NCBI GenBank assembly: GCA_025201705.1
Contig: MU617377.1
Location: 1 to 14,463, forward strand
Direction of reading: 5' to 3'
Length of the DNA stretch: 14,463 nucleotides
Source: Dissophora ornata
Taxonomy: Eukaryota > Mortierellomycota > Mortierellomycetes > Mortierellales > Mortierellaceae
This document shows positions 1-9,387 of this stretch, one piece after another. How positions within the stretch are numbered: position 1 is the first letter of the stretch; every line of letters begins with the position of its first letter. Both the position numbers and the translations under genes were made by a program. The notes under the pieces were generated by a model. It had not been told where the DNA came from. It saw only the letters and a program-made list of their open reading frames with translations, and made no database searches.

Positions 1-506
1 AAGGAGGGAAGGGTTGCCGCGGTACAGCGAGTGGGAATTGGAGAGAGCTATGTTGCTTTGGTGTTGGGCAGGCAGGCGACGGGACTCTTTTTTCTTCTTA
101 TTTGTATTACGTACATACAGCCAGTGCTGCTGCGTGCGGTGTTTGCGGTGTTTGCATGGTCAGCGCGGTGGAAGTGGCAGCTCGCCAGTTTTTTGTTGGT
201 GTGTGATTGCGTGTGTTGTGTATGCACAGTGAGTGTGTGTGTGCATGTGTGCCCGTCTGCCGTTGTACTGCCCGTACCGTTCCTGTCTTCGTTTTTATTT
301 TTATCCCCTTCTCTCTCTCTGCACACCGCCCCGCTTCTCTCCTCTCTTTTAACTCTTTAACTCATCTCATCTCATCCTCATCTTCGCATCTCTCTTCCAT
401 CCCATCCATCCATCCCAGATATCCGTCTTGTTCTCGTCTTTTCTGTCTCTTACTCCCTACCGCGCGCACTTTGCTCATACACAGCCCTCCTCTCCCTTCC
501 CCGCGC

Positions 507-551
507 TGCCTGCCTGCCTGCCTCTCTCTCTCTCTCTATCTCTCTCTCTCG
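507..551 (+). repeat. TGCC tetranucleotide run followed by CT microsatellite
   Basis: Four TGCC units at 507-522 run directly into a CT dinucleotide array interrupted once by an A (around 538). Confidence 0.9.
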
Positions 552-725
552 CTCTTCCTCTCCCTTTCTCCTGCCCACAGCGCGCTCTTTGACCTTGCAA
601 ACCCCCTTCGTTATCGCGCGCTCTCCCTCTCTGTCTCTCCTGTCTCCTTCCCCTTGAACCCCTTCGCCACGCTCCATTCCCTGAACCCGCAAGCTCCTGT
701 TCGCCACACCCTCACGTAGCTCTCC

Positions 726-761
<36 letters not shown>

Positions 762-762
762 G
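726..762 (+). repeat. CT microsatellite in the leader region
   Basis: A near-perfect CT array with one TTT interruption at about 739-741. It belongs to the same pyrimidine-rich block as the arrays at 521-551 and 834-853. Confidence 0.9.
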
Positions 763-833
763 CTCGTTATCTTAACTACCTCGCCACGTTCCCGTTTGTT
801 GCTCGTCACAAGCGCCACTGACCGTTGAGCAGA

Positions 834-853
834 CTCTCTCTCTCTCTCTCTCC
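834..853 (+). repeat. CT microsatellite close to the leader donor site
   Basis: An uninterrupted CT dinucleotide array about 75 bp upstream of the GTAAGT donor at 928. Length polymorphism is expected. Confidence 0.9.
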
Positions 854-927
854 CCTTCACCTCGCTCTCCCTCCACGCCTGCCTGCTCTTTGGCCGCCTA
901 TCGGTTTGTTGATCAATCCAGGGCAAT

Positions 928-2004
928 GTAAGTTGAACCCCAAATCTGTCGGTATTTTTGTCTGCTGTCTATTTTGTCGCCGTGTAGTGCCTGTCGCCTG
1001 TGGTTGCATCGACGGGGAGGGGGAGGGGACAACAGGGCTGTGGTGCTCGGTTGGACGAACCAGGCACCGGAGTAAGCTGGGGCACTGGAGGTCCTGGGGG
1101 GTCGGTGACCCAGAAACCAACCAAAGGCCCTTGTCGGCCACCAAAAAAAAAAAAACTTCCAAAAACACCCAAAACCAAACTCAAAAACAAGCGCTCCATC
1201 CTTCCCGTCGGGCGACTTGGGGCGTCGTTTGTTTTTACAGAGGTGCACTGCACGCTCTCTCCCCCTCCAGCTACAGTGTGTGGCCCATCACCATTTGTGT
1301 GTTTTTTTTTAGCATCATCCCTCTCTCCCTCTCATCATCATCGTCATCATCACCACCACCACTACCACCATTACCACTATCATCACCACCTTGCCCTGTT
1401 GCCTGTTGCGAGGTATATCATTGCAACACATTCCCACATTCCCACATACAGCCCTTGCGCATCTGTTGCAGCCAAGCGCAACCCCCCATGGATACTCACA
1501 TCCGAGGGTGGGTCTGGGCTTGTGTTTTGTTGTCTTCAACTGATTCGGATTACTGTCATCATCGCCTGGACCTGCTCGGTGATATTGTGGCAGACGAGTT
1601 CTTTTATTCGTCCTGTCTCGAGCACGCTGTGCCTGAGGGATGTCCATCTCCTTGTTTGAGACCGACAGCCCCCAGCCCCTCCCACCAGTGTCCTTGCGTG
1701 GCTCTCCTCGCCTCTCTTTCCCTAACCCCTATCTCCTTTCCATGTCCCGCTGTTCTCCGAGGACGAGGAAGAGGAGGGGCCCGCCACTCTCCCAAACAGA
1801 CAGAACACTGTCTACAGCTCCTGCACATGTCCCTTTCTTCGCTGATCCTTGGCGCGCTTATTGCTTCGCCTTCTCCCTCTTTCCTTGCCCCTCTTCTCCT
1901 GCTGTCTGTTTCGTTTCAAAGTGTGCAGAGGACTAGCCTGAACATGAACATGAACACGGAAAACTAATACGATCTGCATGTCCGTCTTGTTGTCTTTTGT
2001 GTAG
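928..2004 (+). other. Probable 5' UTR intron of the homeodomain gene (1077 bp)
   Basis: The donor at 928 is GTAAGT, a full consensus match. The proposed acceptor is a T-rich stretch ending in GTGTAG at 2002-2004, with a CTAAT branch-like sequence near 1965. Splicing leaves a short second leader segment before the ATG at 2063. The interval holds an A run near 1142-1153, a CAT/CAC triplet array and more CT-rich DNA, but no convincing protein. A second possible acceptor is the CTACAG ending at 2051. The intron is ten times longer than any other here, so it could instead be two introns around an unseen leader exon. This is inferred from splice-site quality only. Confidence 0.5.
1332..1390 (+). 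repeat. Degenerate CAT/CAC triplet array
   Basis: About 20 imperfect CAT, CAC, TAC and CGT triplets lie within the proposed leader intron. A very similar array occurs in the 3' UTR of the same gene at 5252-5309. Confidence 0.85.
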
Positions 2005-2062
2005 TATAAAGAAAGGCAGCTATTCCGACTCGAGAGAAAGAATTGCTACAGACAACTACTTC

Positions 2063-2459
2063 ATGAACTCGTATGAAGGTGGTGCAAAGGACTTGAACCA
2101 ACCACAGCCACAACATCTATCCGCCCAGTCTTTTCCCTCTTTGAAGCAAGATCTGTATCAGAGCCAAACTGCCGCACAGCGTCTCCAGGCTCAGTCGACC
2201 CTATCCTCTACCTACCCCAGTAGGCCTACCTATCCACAACAACAGAGCGCCATGCTTACTTTTAACCAGCAGCCCCAGCAACATCATCTCAATAACCAGT
2301 ACACTCAGCGTATGCCTACTGGCCCATCCATAAAGAAACCTGAGCTCCTTCTTCAATCATCCACCCCTCTGGCTAACGGCAGCAACCCTCAAATGCACTC
2401 TGCACAGCAACAACAACAGCAGCAGCAACAGCTTATACTGCAACAGCAGCTGCAACACA

Positions 2460-2523
<64 letters not shown>

Positions 2524-5192
2524 ACAAACACAGCAACAACAGGCACATCTCCACCAACAGCATCACCTTCAACAACAGCATTCATATCAGCAACAGCGTC
2601 AGTTTGGTAGCTTTGAGGCACCGAGCCCACCAACACCCTCACCCTCACCGGGCAACCATCCCACAGTCCTCATACCTCACCCCAAGTTGCATCAACTGGA
2701 CATGTCTCAAAACTCTCCCAACGGCGACCCAGCCTCCTCTCCAAATCTCTCTGCGTCCTCACCCACAAGTACAACGTCCAAGAAACGCACACGAGCCTCT
2801 GTTGAGCAGCTGGCGATCCTCGAGGACACGTTCTTGACCAACCAGTCACCCAACTCCAAGGTTCGCGAGATCCTCGCCAAGAAGGTCAAGATGTCAGAAC
2901 GCTCCATCCAGATTTGGTTCCAAAACAGGAGGGCCAAGGTCAAGCAGGCCCAGAAGAGGTCAGAGCTCGTCCAACAGGAGGCCATGAAGGCCCAGTATCT
3001 TAGCAATTGTGCCGCCGCTGGCATTACCCCACAGCCGATCTATGGCTTTGCTGCACCTACAGCAGGCGGCAAGGCATTCCCAATGGCCGGCCACCTGCAT
3101 CCCTCGGCCTTGGCGCGGGCCCCCCTCTCGCGAGCCAGCAGCTATGATCCCTCTCGCACGGCAGCAGTGCAGGCGCGTTTTGGTCAGACTGGTCTGGGTA
3201 TCAATGTACCCGGAGCGCCCAACGCAGGATTGTGGGGCGCCCAAGCACCTTACGGAATGCAGCCCCAGGCCCACCCAGGCTTCGCTTTCCGACCCAATGT
3301 CCCCCAGGCTATGGCCGTCGCTCGTGGAGTCAAGCGTTCCTTTGGTAAGAGTTCTATTCACATCCATGTAGTTGTCATTTAATGCGTCGTAGATCACCCT
3401 GGAGTGCCATGCTAAAGCATGATCGTCCATCCTCATGACAATATCTCTAGATGGCACCAATGGCCCCCTCGCCCCTGGCGCTGTTCCAAAGCCTCTGCAC
3501 TTCCCTGGCGCCGTTGGTCCAAATGGTTTGCCAGAAGGTGTAATGTCCCCTGATATGATGTTTTCTGCAAATATGGTCCCCGGTGCATCTCAGATCCCAA
3601 CGATGCCAACCTTCAACTGTGATAATCTTGCCATTGGAACATGGAGGAGGATGTCGACGTCCAACACGGATCTGAGCTGCTTCTACTGCCCGACGACAAG
3701 GATCATGACCTGGCAGATCATCGACGGCCCCTCGCGCTTCAAAATGACTTTTCCCCTTGACAGCATCACCCGCATCGAACACTATGAGGTTGACCCAATG
3801 TACTCACAGGTGGACTTTGACTTGCTCGACAATCCACAGTTCTTCATGGAGACCGTATCTGAGGATCAGCAGCGCGATTGGAAAAAGTGCAGCGACTTTA
3901 CGGAGGGCAAGCAGGCTACGCTGGTGAAGAGGCATACTATCCACGGCATCTCGTCTGCCTTGAAGATGCAGGTCATGAGCCTGACAATCGCTTATCCCCC
4001 ACTGCAGACTATCACCCACTACCGCGAAACCCAGTTCCCGACACAGTTCCACGCATACACTGCCCCCATCCCCCAGATTCAACAATTTTTGGATCCTTCG
4101 CAGTACGACCGACGATTTGGTAACCCAATGAATGCGGGCGCGTACCTGACGTTGAACGACGGTCTTGATTCTGGCGAAGGCTCCGATCTTGGTGAGGACT
4201 TTTACGAGGGAGGTGCCTTTGGTGCACCATACACGTCAACAACGAACGCACTCTTGGATATGGGCGCCGATGGTGTTCAGGCCCCAAGGCTCAAGTCAAG
4301 GCGGACGGCGAGCATGCCCACACCGACGATCAACAACTTTTTGTCGACTGGACTGAGTACCATTCCTTACCACTCTTCTCCGCTGTCGATGTATTCGACC
4401 ACAGGTGTTAATCTGGAAACGCCCACGAGCGCCGCGGGACTCTTGGCCACCTCTACCTCGGCGACATCGGTAGCTACAGCTGCAGCAGTAGCTGCTGCAG
4501 CGACGTCTGCGGCTTCCGCCACATCATCCGATTCCCTGTCCGCGTCCCAGGCTGGCACCCCAGCGCCGGTTTCGTTGAACCCTGCGGTGACGATGGCGAC
4601 TACGGCTCCTTCGTCCATGGGTGCTTCTACTGTAGCAGAAACATCAGGCGCCAGCCTATCTTCATCAACATCATCCTCACTGACTCTAGCACCAGTCAGT
4701 GCCGCCCTTGCTCCTTCGATGATTGCCACGGCCACGGCCATGCCAACGCTGACGATCACAACGCTAAGTGATTCGGCCGAGAATGGTGGAGTCGCCACGG
4801 AATCTACGACGGTTGTTCATGGAGGCAACGAGCAGGACCCTGCCAAGAAGGACCCCCTTGAGGATGATCAGGAAGAGTCGACACATAGCGAGAGCCCAAT
4901 GGGTGTTTCCTCTCAGTTTAACGATTTTTTGGCGCAGGCCGTTGTGTCGACATCGGCTCCGTTTATGTCGGCAGGATTCCCGGCTGGGATGATGTATGGT
5001 GCCCATGCCCATTCTCACCCACAGATATTCCAGCTAGGAGGATTGGACGATGGATCAGACAGTGGATATGAGCTCAATTCCGGATATTATGGTTTGATTC
5101 CCGAGCAGGCCTCGTTTGTCTCCATGAGCGATCTGGAAGGTAGCACCGGTCAACAGACGGATGGCGAAGAGAGCTCGTATGGTCCTTACTAA
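2063..5192 (+). CDS. HOY1-type homeodomain transcription factor with PH-like TRF2/HOY1 domain
   Basis: Two exons, 2063-3344 and 3451-5192, give 1007 residues. The start is the first ATG in the open frame after the proposed leader acceptor; the frame is open upstream to that acceptor but holds no ATG. Residues 115-123 and 134-155 are pure Gln, within a wider Gln/His-rich segment. The homeodomain spans about 238-297 and is a typical 60-residue non-TALE type: Arg5, Leu16, Phe20, Trp48, Phe49, Gln50, Asn51 (residue 288) and Arg53 are all present in the IWFQNRRAK helix. About residues 485-600 form a second conserved region (IGTWRR, a WQIIDG strand, WKKCSDFTEGKQA). I recognise it as the PH-like domain shared by plant TRF2-like proteins and Yarrowia HOY1, a homeodomain regulator of hyphal growth. 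An Ala/Ser/Thr-rich linker (about 760-880) and an acidic Ser/Gly/Tyr tail follow. Expected role: nuclear, sequence-specific transcription regulation, possibly of growth form or stress. The targets are unknown. S. pombe Phx1 and yeast Pho2 are alternative relatives. Confidence 0.88.
2405..2527 (+). repeat. Polyglutamine-coding CAG/CAA repeat
   Basis: Runs of 9 and 22 glutamine codons (2405-2431 and 2462-2527) are separated by a short Leu/Ile/Gln spacer. CAG and CAA codons are interspersed, so the DNA repeat is impure, which usually limits slippage while keeping the amino-acid run. Such tracts often act as activation or phase-separation segments in fungal regulators. Confidence 0.9.
3345..3450 (+). 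other. Coding intron of the homeodomain gene (106 bp, phase 1)
   Basis: The donor is GTAAGA and the acceptor is ATCTCTAG. Splicing joins G|AT into Asp and connects the homeodomain exon to the frame carrying the PH-like domain. Read-through of the first exon would stop at 3380-3382. Confidence 0.92.
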
Positions 5193-5660
5193 GGAAGGAG
5201 GACCTCACCAGGGCTTTTGAGTCGATGTCTGTTTTTTTCTTTGTTCCTGTACCATCATCATCATCATCACCATCATTGTTATTATCATCATTATCACCAT
5301 CGTCATCAGAGGCCCTGGCTCTGTTTTAGTAGCCTACCCCCCTTTCCCTCCTTTTGTCATGCCCTCGTTTCCTGCTGTATAGTTTCCCCCTGTTTCCTAC
5401 TCCCTCTCAGCGGGCCGTTCCCTTTGTTTGACAGCATGAACCCCGCACTCGATCCGTTATGTTTATCATTCGTTATTTATCACCTGTTAGCTCAGCATGT
5501 GTTTTCATTCTTTAGAAGTGAAAGAAGAAAAAAAAAAAAGTTGGCGCCTTGAGCGGCCACCACACCTTGGATATCCTCCGCACCCCACACAACCCTCTCA
5601 AAGAGAAAGAAAAGACACCCTTGTATCTGTAGTTTATGTCAAATAAAGACCATCTTTGCC
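5193..5660 (+). other. 3' UTR of the homeodomain gene with CAT array and poly(A) signal
   Basis: Non-coding and T/C-rich. It contains a CAT triplet array (5252-5309), an A12 tract at about 5528-5539 and a canonical AATAAA at 5642-5647, so cleavage is expected at roughly 5655-5675. About 250 bp then remain before the next start codon and must contain the promoter of the F-box gene. Confidence 0.7.
5252..5309 (+). repeat. CAT/TAT triplet array in the 3' UTR
   Basis: Imperfect CAT, CAC, TAT and CGT triplets, closely resembling the array at 1332-1390 upstream of the same coding region. Confidence 0.85.
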
Positions 5661-5919
5661 TCAGTCGTGTCATGTCTCACTTTTTTAAAGGGCTTTATTT
5701 CCAAACAAAACGTCCTAAATTGGGGAGTTTTGCATTCACATTCTATTCGCCTTGCGCATTCGCCTGCGCAACCTGTTCCATTCCTTGTGTCCATGGCACT
5801 TGTCCCCATCACCCTGGAGACACCAAACAGACCGATCGACTCAGCAACGGCCTTCCCGTCCTCTGTTCCCCTCCGGCCGACATAACCCACCAAGCCCCAA
5901 CAGCGCCATATAACCGGAT
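5661..5919 (+). promoter_or_regulatory. Intergenic promoter region of the F-box gene
   Basis: About 260 bp lie between the AATAAA-directed end of the upstream gene and the ATG at 5920. No coding potential is supported. A GCCATATAACC segment at about 5905-5915 contains a TATA-like core, but it is only 5-15 bp from the ATG, so it is more likely leader. No specific operator was recognised. Confidence 0.4.
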
Positions 5920-8900
5920 ATGACAGCCAACAGCCTGCCGACCCTGCCAGACGACTGTGTCTTCGACGTGCTGCAATATCTCTCTGCGGAAGGTAGCCAG
6001 CTCTCCCGCCGCATGTCCATGCTTTCTCAATGTCCTCCGTCGCTTCAGCTCCTTTTCTCAGCTTGTGTTCGCTGCTATATTATGCCGCCAACCTGATGTG
6101 ATTGCTATTGTAGATCTTGCTAGAGTATCCAGCACTTGCCATGCCTGGCACAGGTTATCCAAAAAGAACAGTCTATGGCAGCGTCTATGCCTCGAACGCT
6201 GGAGGACTTGGCCCCCGCCCCCACCGTTCTCGCAATACTACAATCGGCGCCAAATTGACAGGATGCTGAACGGGGTGACAGGGGACTCTCTGCAGACAGA
6301 ACCCTCATACCCGCCTGAAATGCTGCCCGACCTACGCGCGCCTGGGCAGTGGTACACTACTCCTCTCCCACCCTACGACATGGACTCGTGGAAGAATGTC
6401 TATCGGGAACGACACCAAAAGGATGCGATTGTACGCAAGTTGCTGGAGGAGATGGTAGAGGACTCTAGGAACAGAATGCGACATATCGATGGGATTGCAA
6501 GCATCGGCATGGTACACGCACGCGATGTTCTAGAAAACATCATTGCTGGCCAGAACGGAGAGGAGAGGGACTTGACTCGAATATTCTATGCTCGGAAGAC
6601 GCTCAAGAGACTGCGGAGAGGTTGGGTGCTCGACCAATGGAGGGCCTACAGGTCGAGCCAGCAGGATTTCCCTGTTTGGCAGGGCTGTGCACTCATGGCC
6701 ATGTTCTCGGACCATGAGATGGAGCTATCGGATATTGATCGCCAGTTTCAGGATCTGGCGGACGAATTCCTGGCACAGTCCCCTGTACCGAGCCATGATC
6801 ATAGCCTGAGCGTGCCATCACCAACAGTCGCCTTGCCCAACAGCTTTGACCGATACAGTCCAGGGTCTTTCTCTACGCATGACTTTGGATTATCGCCGGC
6901 GCCCTTAGGGGGAGCGAGGCAGAATTTAGTATCCTCTGAACATCGCCAGGATAAATTAAGACGAGAAATGGTGGTCGAGCAGTATTCCCGACATTACAAT
7001 GCCCAAGCCGAGCGGCTCAAACATCTGATCCAATTTTTCACAGGGGACAAGGGATTCAAAGGCAACACTGACAACTACTATGATCCCTTCAACAGCTTCA
7101 TCGACAAGGTGCTGTCGCGCAAGGTTGGGATCCCTATCTCACTCTGCATCGTCTTTTCAGAGCTCGCACACCGTGTTGGGATCACAGGAGTGGATCTCAT
7201 GGGCTTTCCTCAGCATTTTATGATCCGCTTTCGGCCCGCGGCGCCGATGACCATGGAACACACATCGAGCCCTTTGCCCGAGGCCGAGGACTTTGTAGCG
7301 ACCCCACCGGCACCCCCAACTTATTATCTGGACCTGTTCCACCCCCCACATCGCTTGTTGTCGACAGAGGAGTATGAGAACTACTTTTCTAGTCTGAATA
7401 TTCCTCAGCCGGCCAATGTCTATAGAGACCTGCCGACTCCGCCACTTGAAATTTTCTTGCGTTGCCTGCGGAATATCATCCTAGCTTTTGAGCAAAGAGG
7501 TGGTGCTGGAAGGTATGTGGTAGAGTAGTATGTGTCAGGGCGATGCTGGATGTACTTTCTGCATCGGGATGCTTATTAGACTTTTTTTTTTTTTCACTTT
7601 TCACTTTTCACTTTTCATCGGTTGGTGACATGCAGGATAGGGTCCGATCATCAAATGAGCCTCTACTCTGGTATCACACAACTTTTGGCATTGCACCCAA
7701 GCGAAGAGTACGTGGCGTGGTTAATTTTTCGTGTTTTTGTGAAGGAAAAACAAAAAAGAAGAGGACGAAAGTAGACACTGATATCGTTTTCCGCCTATCT
7801 AGATGGGGGATTTATCTGCTATGGCTCAAATATCTGAGCAATTTTTGGCCCGAGGACGTCGGATTTATTAGGACATCGATTGAGGATATGGAGCTGATCG
7901 ACCACCGCCGATCCGCAATAAGGAGCCATTTCTCTCCATTGCAGAATCAGCAGAGTCAGCAGCGACAGCATCACGTCTTTGGCTACCGACAGGGGACACT
8001 TCATAGTTCAGCTACACCTGCTCCCCACTTGGCATCCTCTACGTATGAGACCATCAAGATCCTGCGGTCACAAGTCAGGGAACTAGAGATGGCAGACGAG
8101 ATAGGAGACGTTGGGCAGATCCGGAGACGAAGGCGACCCAAAGTCACGTCTGCAGCCCCAGCTCCACCAGTTTCCCCTCCCCCCGCGTTAGAAATGCAAG
8201 GCTCGCGTCCGATCGGCCATTCAGAGGGTCGCGATATTTCAATGCAGATATCTGCCTCGAGTCCGACAGCCTCTTCGCCGACCATCGATAGTCAGTCGTC
8301 ACATGCACATAACCAACTAGAACAACAAAATTCGATTTCTGGAGAACAACAGAGTGGCGCACAGGAACAAGAGGGATCCTCTGCAGATCTAGAAGGAGAT
8401 GATCGCGAAAGTAGACAGCCAAGACGACTCTCTCCCACTTTTGGAGGCGGAGAGCGTCGACGACCAGAACCAGAGTACTATGTGGGAGAGGTATTCCGAC
8501 ACCTGATCTACCGCTACACGGGTGCCATTTATGGCTACGACTTGAGTAAGGTGCCAACAGGGCAATATGGGACCCTGTCGTTTTTTTTTCTCTCAATTCT
8601 GCGGCAACAAATAACTGACAAAATCGATTTATTTTTCATCCCCCCCCCTTTAGAATGCGAGGCGGATGAAAACTGGATTCTCTCCATGGGCATTGACTCG
8701 CTCGTCCACGGAAGAAACCAGCCATTCTACAACGCCTTGCTGGGTGACGGCTCCAGACGCTATGTTGCCCAGGAAAATATCCAAGTTCTTTTTCGAGACT
8801 ACAGGAGTAGAGCAACATCTACACATGGTGCGGGACGACACACTCCCACGAATTCTAGCTTAGCGACTGTGGCTGCTTCAGAATCGCCACCCATACTGAC

Positions 8901-9144
8901 ACCAACGCCACCGACGACACTAACACCCGTAGCGACTACTGCAGAAGCGACTACACAAGCACCTGATGAGCCTGCAGAGACCACAGCGGGCATGGCGGCG
9001 TCATTTTATCTTCAGTTTTCGGAACTGGGACCCCTTGGGATCGAGACTGTTGGACAATACTTTGAGGCGTGGGATGGAAAGCACGGTCACTATGTCATGA
9101 ACAAGGAGCTCCGAAAAGTCTATCCGACGGAGGACTATCAGTAG
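5920..9144 (+). CDS. FBXO21-like F-box protein (F-box, SirB1/transglutaminase-like, YccV/HspQ-like)
   Basis: Five exons (5920-5992, 6114-7512, 7636-7707, 7803-8545, 8654-9144) give 925 residues. Residues about 9-55 are an F-box (LPDDCVFDVLQYL, LARVSSTCHAW, LWQRLCLERW), the Skp1-binding module of SCF ubiquitin ligases; the first intron falls inside it. A helical region (about 105-200) follows. Residues about 310-410 match the transglutaminase-like core of bacterial SirB1 (YYDPFNSF, GIPISLCIVFSELA, FPQHFMIRF). I see no proof that the fold is catalytic. Residues about 740-807 match YccV/HspQ, the hemimethylated-DNA-binding-like domain (VGEVFRHLIYRYTGAIYGYD, CEADENW, GRNQPFYN, RYVAQENI). The C-terminal segment, with VGQYFEAWDGKHGHYV, follows. 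This order is that of animal FBXO21, but a roughly 180-residue Gln/Ser/Pro-rich spacer separates the last two modules and a Thr/Ala-rich spacer precedes the C-terminus. Role inferred: substrate receptor of an SCF E3 ligase; the substrate is unknown. Confidence 0.93.
5993..6113 (+). other. Intron 1 of the F-box gene (121 bp, phase 1), splits the F-box
   Basis: The donor GTAGCC is weak and the acceptor is GCTATTGTAG. The join restores SAED at the F-box helix boundary and is supported by domain continuity. Retention would end translation at 6094-6096 after 58 codons. Confidence 0.88.
7513..7635 (+). other. Intron 2 of the F-box gene (123 bp, phase 2)
   Basis: The donor is GTATGT and the acceptor is GACATGCAG. 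The intron holds a T9 tract followed by a heptamer repeat (7591-7618). The join makes AG|G (Arg) and continues into an open 72-nt exon. Confidence 0.85.
7591..7618 (+). repeat. TTTTCAC heptamer tandem repeat within intron 2
   Basis: Three exact TTTTCAC units plus a fourth reading TTTTCAT lie 17-45 bp upstream of the acceptor, so they form its polypyrimidine tract. Confidence 0.9.
7708..7802 (+). other. Intron 3 of the F-box gene (95 bp, phase 2)
   Basis: The donor is GTACGT and the acceptor is GCCTATCTAG. Splicing GA|A gives Glu and enters the frame reading WGIYLLWLKYL. Alternative nearby GT choices run into a stop codon soon after the junction. Confidence 0.82.
8546..8653 (+). other. Intron 4 of the F-box gene (108 bp, phase 1), splits the YccV domain
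   Basis: The donor is GTAAGG and the acceptor is CCCCTTTAG. The join makes A|AA (Lys) and yields GYDLKCEADENW, an uninterrupted match to the YccV consensus. The unspliced frame stays open, so retention would insert 36 unrelated residues into the domain. Confidence 0.93.
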
Positions 9145-9387
9145 ACGTGTAAAGAACACATTCTGCTCGAAAGGATTTACAAGTCTCTACGAACCCCCTC
9201 CCCTCAGGAACAAAGCACCGTTACAGCTTAACTAATAGAGAATCGCAATTAGATGGCATTTTACAATTGTCTTCGTTGCAGCTGGATGCCAAAGAGCTTT
9301 ATATAAATGCCGACTTTTTTAAACGAGCAAAGAATGTACATGAGTTCGAAGAGAAAAAATAAATAACTGGACTATCCATGAGATGTT
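9145..9387 (+). other. Shared 3' region between convergent genes, with AATAAA for the F-box gene
   Basis: The plus strand has AATAAA at 9358-9363, about 215 nt after the F-box stop codon. The SDHAF3-like gene on the minus strand ends at 9388, only 25 bp further on. No canonical minus-strand AATAAA (TTTATT on plus) was found here. The two transcripts therefore probably overlap at their 3' ends. Confidence 0.65.

Larger units (their letters stand above)
1..927 (+). promoter_or_regulatory. Pyrimidine-rich upstream region and 5' leader of the homeodomain gene
   Basis: No convincing coding region lies here. From about 250 to 860 the plus strand is almost entirely C and T, with CT/TC microsatellites and a TGCC tetranucleotide run. 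CT-rich blocks of this kind are common just upstream of, and within, leaders of highly regulated fungal genes. The open frames across it translate into Ser/Leu/Pro low complexity and are composition artefacts. The block ends at a perfect donor (GTAAGT at 928), so at least the last part is probably transcribed as a non-coding first exon. The transcription start cannot be placed from sequence alone. The first 240 bases contain GT/TG-rich DNA with no recognisable element. Confidence 0.5.

Noticed and set aside
450..926. Minus-strand Arg/Glu-rich open frame
   Set aside because: It is simply the complement of the CT arrays (GAGAGA read as Arg-Glu) and has no other coding character.
825..1967. A 380-codon plus-strand open frame
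   Set aside because: It lies across CT-rich leader and intron DNA, begins at a non-ATG codon, and encodes Ser/Leu/Pro low complexity with no motif. It also conflicts with the GTAAGT donor at 928.
2357..2648. Minus-strand poly-Leu and poly-Val/Ala frames
   Set aside because: They are antisense readings of the polyQ CAG/CAA repeat in the homeodomain gene.
4367..4798. Minus-strand 143-codon Ala/Val-rich frame
   Set aside because: It is antisense to the Ala/Ser/Thr-rich linker of the homeodomain protein, so low complexity explains the openness.
7543..7802. The start of the downstream frame at 7543 as a separate gene
   Set aside because: This segment is covered by introns 2 and 3 and a 72-nt exon in another frame. 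The frame from 7803 on continues the F-box protein into its YccV domain.
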